A DNA stretch of 36,368 nucleotides, taken from positions 1 to 36,368 of the forward strand of contig JAUIBR010000060.1 of assembly GCA_030427705.1 (NCBI GenBank), read 5' to 3'. The translations under genes and the position numbers were made by a program. The notes under the pieces are model-generated. The model did not search any database, was not told the DNA's origin, and was given only the letters and a program-made list of their open reading frames with translations. The DNA is from a bacterium. GTDB lineage: Bacteria; Myxococcota_A; Bradymonadia; Bradymonadales; Bradymonadaceae. Below are positions 31,364 through 36,368 of this stretch, piece after piece; the first letter of the stretch is position 1; the number at the start of each line of letters is the position of its first letter.

Positions 31364-32362
31364 TCACGAGGCCAGAGTCTCGGTAGTTTGGCCATCACTG
31401 TTAATGAAATTGGCCAGACGGTCGACAATATCGTTTTCCTCGGTTTCGTACACCATCGGAAGCTCGACTATCTCTGCATCCAGCTTGGAATGCAGAAGAT
31501 CAAGATAGGTGCGATCACGCTTGTACCAACTCATCGCCAGCACATTTCCAGCAAGCACGCGGCGGGTCGCCGTGGACTCCTCCGAGAATTCTTTGGTCGG
31601 GTCAACGTTTACCCCAGCCGACTCACTCGCTTCCTTAAACGCAGTGCCAAATCGCGCCGGAAACGGCCGGGGATGCACCATGTTCACCATCGTCAACTCC
31701 AGACCACGCCCCAGAGCCTCCTCGAGCTTGTCTTCCAACTCGATGGTCTCTTGGACCGGCATTTCTTCAGGCAGACACACGGCCACAATCGCCGCACGTG
31801 ACGAATCGTGAATCCATCCTGCGATGACTTTGGCGCGTTTGGCGAACGGCCCCACCCCACGCATCATCTGATTCAACGTGTCCGGAACGTTCAGAAACGT
31901 CACCGCGTGACCGCTGGCCGGAAGGTCGACGATCACATGGTCATAGAGCTGCTTGTTGTCTTCGACGAACTCCAAAATCCCGTCGAGCAATACGAACTCG
32001 TTGACCGATGGTGCCGACTTAAAAAACGCTTCGGTGACGCGGTTTCCTGTCACACTTCGCACCACTCGCTCACTAGGCAGAAAGCGGGTTAGCGATCGAA
32101 CCAGGCACTCATCACTTTGGAGATTTATCGCGTAGAGATTGTCGGCGATCTTGATACGAGTTCCATCCTTTCCGGATTTACCCAAAAGCTCGCTCATTGC
32201 CGAGAACGCATCGGTCTCGACAACCAGCGTCTTCTTGCCACGACGAGCCAACGCCGCGCCAAGCGCAGCGGCACACGTGGACTTTCCAACTCCACCTTTC
32301 CCGGTCACGAAGACCAACCGCTTGTCTTTTATGGAATCCAGCATGCGTCGAGAACCAGCCAT
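31364..32362 (-). CDS. ArsA/Get3-type ATPase (first of pair)
   Basis: This 332-residue ATPase has Walker A GKGGVGKST (21-29), switch I VVETDAFSAMSELLG, and switch II VDLPASGHAVTFL. The signature lysine in GKGG lets partner subunits complete the site in dimers. It is the upstream gene of the tandem pair, and the two share the core but little else. They may form an obligate heterodimer, as in some actinobacterial or myxobacterial pairs; that is inference. The ribosome binding site is weak. An alternative start at Met7 (MLDSIKDKRLVF) is possible. Confidence 0.88.
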   Translation of the reverse strand: MAGSRRMLDSIKDKRLVFVTGKGGVGKSTCAAALGAALARRGKKTLVVETDAFSAMSELLGKSGKDGTRIKIADNLYAINLQSDECLVRSLTRFLPSERVVRSVTGNRVTEAFFKSAPSVNEFVLLDGILEFVEDNKQLYDHVIVDLPASGHAVTFLNVPDTLNQMMRGVGPFAKRAKVIAGWIHDSSRAAIVAVCLPEEMPVQETIELEDKLEEALGRGLELTMVNMVHPRPFPARFGTAFKEASESAGVNVDPTKEFSEESTATRRVLAGNVLAMSWYKRDRTYLDLLHSKLDAEIVELPMVYETEENDIVDRLANFINSDGQTTETLAS

Positions 32363-32451
32363 CAGGCGAAACTAAGATGGCACTTACCTGCTGGCAGGTG
32401 CGCAAGAACCACCCTACTTCGACTCCGCCGGTCCGTCTAGATTCGACCGAA

Positions 32452-34761
32452 TCAGTTCGCCGTCGGTTTGACCTCTGGCTGAGCCTCGGCCTCAGGTTGG
32501 GCCTCCGTGGGCGGTTTTTCGATGTTTGGGTGGAACGCTTGTGCGTTCCAGAAGCGGTTTTCGTGCCCCCAAAACTTCTTGAACGCCGGTCGACACGAAG
32601 GACACTTCTTCTCGATGTTCGGCATCGGCTCAAACTCGTTGTGAAAAATCACGACGTGCTCGTAAATCCTTCTGGCACGTTCCACCTTGCCGGCAGCTAG
32701 CAGCGCATCCGCCCAAACGAGATATGCGAAGGTGTCCGGTTCTCGAATATGAGTTTCGCCGTACATTCGCTCCCACTGTTTTTCAAACTCCGCGTCGGTG
32801 GTGGCGGCAGCCAAACCCGCGTAGATTCCGACGGCGCTGACGACAGGTAGTTTGTCATCGGCAATCGACTTCCAAGCCTTCACAGCGGCAGTCACATCAC
32901 CGGACATGTACAAACTCCAACCGTAGGTATCCACCAGCGACGCGCTTTTGTGACCTTTCAGGACGTCGTGGTACTTCGGGGTGCCCTTGCCTTGGAGCAC
33001 TCGACACCAGACATATCGATTCACCACATAGGAATACTCTTCCTCGGACTTGTCCGCTTCTTCGACCTTCTTGAGTTTATCAGCCTCTTCATAACTCGGA
33101 CATCTGTTGTCACCGGTGGACCAGGAAATGTCCTTGTTCGGGTAGATCTTCTTGAACGCCTCCAGCGGCTTGGGATGAAACTTCTGAACGAAACGACTTA
33201 CGTTTCGACGACAACTTGATGTATCCCGCGTCTTTAGCCAGCGACTCCAATCTTCGTAGCGTTGCCATGCCAGGTCTTTGTCGACCAACATGACCCACCA
33301 AAGGCCAGTAAAGACGTCATCACAATCGCCTTGTTTGTCCAAGGCCATGAGCTCTTCGGCGTACTCAATAGTCTTCCCCTTGTCGCCCTTGTTCCAAGCG
33401 TCTTGGAGCATGAGTCGCCAGTACCGTGCTTCGTTCTTGTCTTTGATTCCCTGCAGAAGGTGACTGATATCCTGTCTTGAGCTGTAGCCGTTGGTCATCA
33501 CGACCAAGCGGGCGACCGGCGTTGCACGATAGTCACCCAACAATCCGCGGGCATCCTGAAGCGCTGAGGAAAATTGGCCTGTGGCCCGTTTCTCAAGTGC
33601 GCGATACATGCGTTGGACCACCGGGTCTTTGACCAAAGGCAACGTTTTACGAATTGCTTCAAAAGTGCTCTTTCGCTCGCTCAGTTCAATCATTTTGAGC
33701 TCTTCATCGTTTCCTTCGATGAGTTTCGTACTAAGCAGAGGAACACTCCAACTGTTCATGACATGGTTGTGGACATGCAGACGACGCACTTCTTCGTTGT
33801 CGGGCTCGAGTGAGTTCATCTGCACCAAGACATTGGCGGCAAAACTTCCTCGTCCAAGTCGAATCAAACACTCGGCCAATTGAGCCAGACCTTCGACATC
33901 ACGCCCCTTTTTGACCGTTTTGAAGCCGATTAGCTTCTCGACAATCTCACAGCCCTGTAACGCGGGAATCGCCTGTCCAGGCAGCGGCATGACCTCTTGC
34001 GAGTAGCCTCGATCCTCGGCCGTTTCAGCGACGATTCGCAGAGTCTCAATGTACTCCGGCGTAACGATTGCGAAGAACTTCGACATAATCGTCTCGGATT
34101 CGAGCAAGTCATCGATGCTCCCGTCTTCGATCGTGCCAACGCGTGCACCTACGTAGTCCGAAAACCGCTTCAGAAACACGTTAGGCGCAACCACCGACTG
34201 CGAAGCGATATACAAATCGGCGAGTCTTACCTCGCCGTTGGGCTCTGAAACCCATCGGTCCGGTAGAGTGCCCATCCAGTCGATCAACACAAGACCACCA
34301 TAGGCCTGCAGTGCTGGGTGCGATTGCTTTGCCAACGCCGTCTCGAACCACTTGTGATCGCGTTTAGGGACGAAGTCCGAAGACGCTAAACGAAGCGTTT
34401 GGTACTCGTCGACGTCTACAATCCCCTGAATCGCGTCCCCTAACGCACGCCACTTTGGCTTCAAATCCCGCTTGTTTCGGTGGGCAATGACGACCTCCGC
34501 CAGTGCCAGCTGAAATCGGCGGGCGACCCATTCGTTTTCCGACTGAGGGGCGTCGAGTCGTTCCCGGTCCTTATTGTGTTCGATAGCCGCGGACAGCGCC
34601 GTTTCGGCGTTCTCGTAGTCCTGCGTCGAAATCAGCCCGGTCGCGAGATAAAAGCACTCGACCTCACACGTCTTGCCGTACTCTTCACGTTCAAGCTTCT
34701 TTGTTCCCCCACATGCGCTGAACACAAGCGACAATGCGGCCAATACAATGAACTTCTTCAT
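32452..34761 (-). CDS. Large TPR-like repeat lipoprotein
   Basis: This 769-residue protein opens with a lipoprotein signal (MKKFIVLAALSLVFSACGG, Cys17). The remainder is almost all helical, with TPR/SEL-like repeats, for example STQDYENAETALSAAIEHN and LLAAGKVERARRIYEHVVIF. The C-terminus is Pro/Glu-rich. Helical-repeat lipoproteins usually act as envelope scaffolds. No enzymatic motif is seen. Its ATG overlaps the stop of the upstream repeat gene as ATGA, so the pair is translationally coupled. Confidence 0.75.
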   Translation of the reverse strand: MKKFIVLAALSLVFSACGGTKKLEREEYGKTCEVECFYLATGLISTQDYENAETALSAAIEHNKDRERLDAPQSENEWVARRFQLALAEVVIAHRNKRDLKPKWRALGDAIQGIVDVDEYQTLRLASSDFVPKRDHKWFETALAKQSHPALQAYGGLVLIDWMGTLPDRWVSEPNGEVRLADLYIASQSVVAPNVFLKRFSDYVGARVGTIEDGSIDDLLESETIMSKFFAIVTPEYIETLRIVAETAEDRGYSQEVMPLPGQAIPALQGCEIVEKLIGFKTVKKGRDVEGLAQLAECLIRLGRGSFAANVLVQMNSLEPDNEEVRRLHVHNHVMNSWSVPLLSTKLIEGNDEELKMIELSERKSTFEAIRKTLPLVKDPVVQRMYRALEKRATGQFSSALQDARGLLGDYRATPVARLVVMTNGYSSRQDISHLLQGIKDKNEARYWRLMLQDAWNKGDKGKTIEYAEELMALDKQGDCDDVFTGLWWVMLVDKDLAWQRYEDWSRWLKTRDTSSCRRNVSRFVQKFHPKPLEAFKKIYPNKDISWSTGDNRCPSYEEADKLKKVEEADKSEEEYSYVVNRYVWCRVLQGKGTPKYHDVLKGHKSASLVDTYGWSLYMSGDVTAAVKAWKSIADDKLPVVSAVGIYAGLAAATTDAEFEKQWERMYGETHIREPDTFAYLVWADALLAAGKVERARRIYEHVVIFHNEFEPMPNIEKKCPSCRPAFKKFWGHENRFWNAQAFHPNIEKPPTEAQPEAEAQPEVKPTAN

Positions 34762-36265
34762 GGCATCCTCATCGTAAACTCAGTGGGGGTTTCCTGCGTC
34801 GCTTTGCGAGCATCACGTTCCAATGGCCCGTCCAATACAAGGAACTGATCAGCCAGGTCGGCAGCAAACACCGGATCCAACTGTGCGGCCGCATGGATTA
34901 TCTTGCGCATTCGACCGACCTCATCCGGGTTCACCACCGGAAATGTCGCGACTTTGGGGAGTTTGGCCAGATCCGCTTTGGCCTGACCGAGGTTCTTCGC
35001 GTTGAGCGACGCATAGACGAACGCCCAGTAATCCTTGAGGCTCAGGTGGCCTTTTTGTTTTGCCAACAACAGGTGTTTTTCGACGTTTTTTCGGTCTCCG
35101 AATGCAGCGTAGGTCCACATTGCGACCCTATGAAGTGACCCGGAGTCCTCGTCCTCGACATTTCCGATTGTCTCCAACGCTTTCGGGCCGTTGTAGTAGA
35201 ACGCTTGCACGCCCGCCATCCAGCCGATTGCCACCTCTCGAGCGTATCGGGGCGCTAGTTGTTTGGTGTTGAATTGCCCGGACGAACCGCCACTTCCACA
35301 ACGCCAGGCCCAAAATCCCTTGTACTGATACGACCATTCCTTTTCGGCGATATCACCCCCGATGTACTGCGTTGCGGTCATCGCGTTGAGCCCACATTTC
35401 CCGCCCGTGAACATGGTCCAATCACGGATCGACGTCGACAGCTGGTCGTTGTTGTACCAAGTCTGAGCTTGCGAAACGGCCTCTTCCTCATCTCCAACAT
35501 CAAACTTGAGAACCAATTGCTGCCACTTTGGAAGATGTTCGATCTGTGCTTTGGGGAAGTTCTCGAGGTCCTTCTCAATCAGCTTCTTGTGAAACGTGTA
35601 CAAAGCCTTGTCTTCGTCAGTCTTGGCGAGAGCCAGAGCCCCATCCACATCCCCCTGTAGCTCAAACTTCACGTAAGCCCGACGGCTGACAACGTCGTCG
35701 GGATTCTCGGCGACGTCTTCCAAAGCATCGAGCATCGCGTTTGCGGACTTTGCGTCCAAATCGCGGAAGTGAATCCAGAATCTGCGCCACAAAACACGCT
35801 CGGTCTGCTCGTCGTCCTCAGCGCGATCCATCGCAATCTCAAGCTCAGCAAGGGCCTCCTGTGGCATGTCCATGGCGTCGAGGATGGTGGCGTTGCGAAG
35901 CGGTCCCCACACGTCCTCCTCGTACGTTCGTTGTTTCTCGATGTAGTACTGCGCAAGCTCGAAGTTCCCAGCGGCGACCGCCTGATATCCAGCCGCGTAC
36001 CAGCCCCAGGTGTTTCCGCCGCTGATACGAAGATGCGTCAGTCGTTTCGTCAACTGCAAGCGACGGTGCTCGTACTCACCGAAGTTGCAGCTAATGAAGT
36101 CAGACGTCACCAGCCACGTCGCCTTGTCCGGCGACGCTGCAACCTCAAGGTACTTCTCCGCCGCATAACAACCTTCCCGACGCCGGACGGCGGACGCAAT
36201 CATCTCCCAGGCCTCCAAGGACTGCGGTTTCTCGATCGCAGCCCGCGCAGCAAACTTCGCGACGG
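34758..36265 (-). pseudogene. TPR-like repeat protein, 5' end removed by the IS
   Basis: The frame is open from the stop at 34758 up to the IS edge and meets TAG at 36272-36270, just inside the IS. No ATG or ribosome binding site is found before residue 1 of the visible frame; TTG 36218 is the first possible start and has no good Shine-Dalgarno. At least 502 residues remain, helical and TPR-like (EKYLEVAASPDKATWLV, AQYYIEKQRTYEEDVWG, LEDVAENPDDVVSRRAYV), with no signal peptide, which must have been lost. The gene is coupled to the downstream lipoprotein. Its N-terminus lies beyond the insertion. Confidence 0.75.
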
Positions 36266-36368
36266 GGTACTAACCGGCGACATAGGTAACACAATTTTCG
36301 GCGACATGGGTAACACTCCGAGGCATAGCCAATTATGCCACGGAGGCAACCATGGGTTGGGAAAAAAG
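36266..36368 (+). mobile_element. IS end (right copy), inverted relative to the left copy
   Basis: It is identical to the reverse complement of 25-127. It includes the two GTGTTACCYATGTCGCCG-type subrepeats and the GGAGG plus ATG (36352-36354) of the transposase, of which only MGWEK and part of the next codon are inside. The IS tip begins at about GGTAC on both sides. The two copies point outward, so the window is the segment between them. Confidence 0.75.
36352..36368 (+). CDS. Transposase, first codons only
   Basis: ATG 36352 with GGAGG upstream begins MGWEK. The reading frame leaves the window after 17 bases. It mirrors the minus-strand fragment at 1-41. Confidence 0.5.

Noticed and set aside
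30228-32362. Arsenic resistance operon
   Set aside because: Only the ATPases resemble ArsA. There is no arsB, arsC, arsD or arsR gene and no metal-binding cysteine set.
128-36265. The two IS-broken genes as halves of one gene on a circular 36-kb element
   Set aside because: The fragments would join in the right order if the ends met. However, the same IS end is present on both sides in inverted orientation, which a single insertion cannot give. No plasmid replication genes are present.

Overview
This window looks like a chromosomal segment of a Myxococcota-type bacterium, most likely class Bradymonadia. That placement is my inference. It rests on a trypsin-like protease with thrombospondin type-3 calcium repeats and a MYXO-CTERM-like tail, many Asp/Asn-rich lipoproteins (one with an NN-rich linker), Cys-rich GCET/NCGGCG surface repeats, and moderate GC. 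No tRNA, rRNA, CRISPR array or phage genes are visible.

Both ends lie inside the same insertion sequence end. Bases 25-127 are an exact inverted copy of 36266-36368 (103 bp), each reading outward into the first codons of a transposase. The left copy cuts off the 3' part of a small lipoprotein gene and the right copy removes the 5' part of a large repeat-protein gene. The segment is therefore either framed by two inverted IS copies or is an assembly unit bounded by a repeat.

Left third (0.1-13.5 kb): a MarR regulator divergent from a two-domain SnoaL-like lipoprotein with two palindromic operators between them; a type I asparaginase; a secreted trypsin-like protease; an S9 peptidase followed by an unknown Zn-ribbon-like protein; a YceI lipoprotein; a Sel1-repeat lipoprotein; a cobalamin riboswitch leading two lipoprotein genes; a DUF3332 protein; and the translation factor EttA behind an intrinsic terminator.

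Middle (13.6-18.9 kb): methionine sulfoxide reductase B, a class V aminotransferase, a PAP2 phosphatase, the polyamine operon speD-speE-speB, and a DUF302 protein. From 29.7 kb down to 18.4 kb the minus strand carries a nearly gap-free run: a large glycine-rich lipoprotein, an Rsm22/METTL17-type ribosome assembly methyltransferase, a Dnmt2-type tRNA methyltransferase, a FIST sensor protein, a membrane protein, an XdhC-like protein, an outer-membrane barrel, an Ig-like lipoprotein and DUF302. Several neighbours overlap by 4 bp.

Right end (29.7-36.3 kb): a 548-bp non-coding stretch with inverted repeats, two adjacent ArsA/Get3-type ATPases, and two overlapping repeat-protein genes, the upstream one truncated by the IS.

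The signals most worth following are the cobalamin riboswitch in front of two uncharacterised lipoproteins, with a visible strand-swap switch onto the ribosome binding site; the bacterial Dnmt2 homologue translationally coupled to the Rsm22-like gene; and a 34-bp structured repeat that recurs in transcript-sense orientation in leaders and intergenic gaps.
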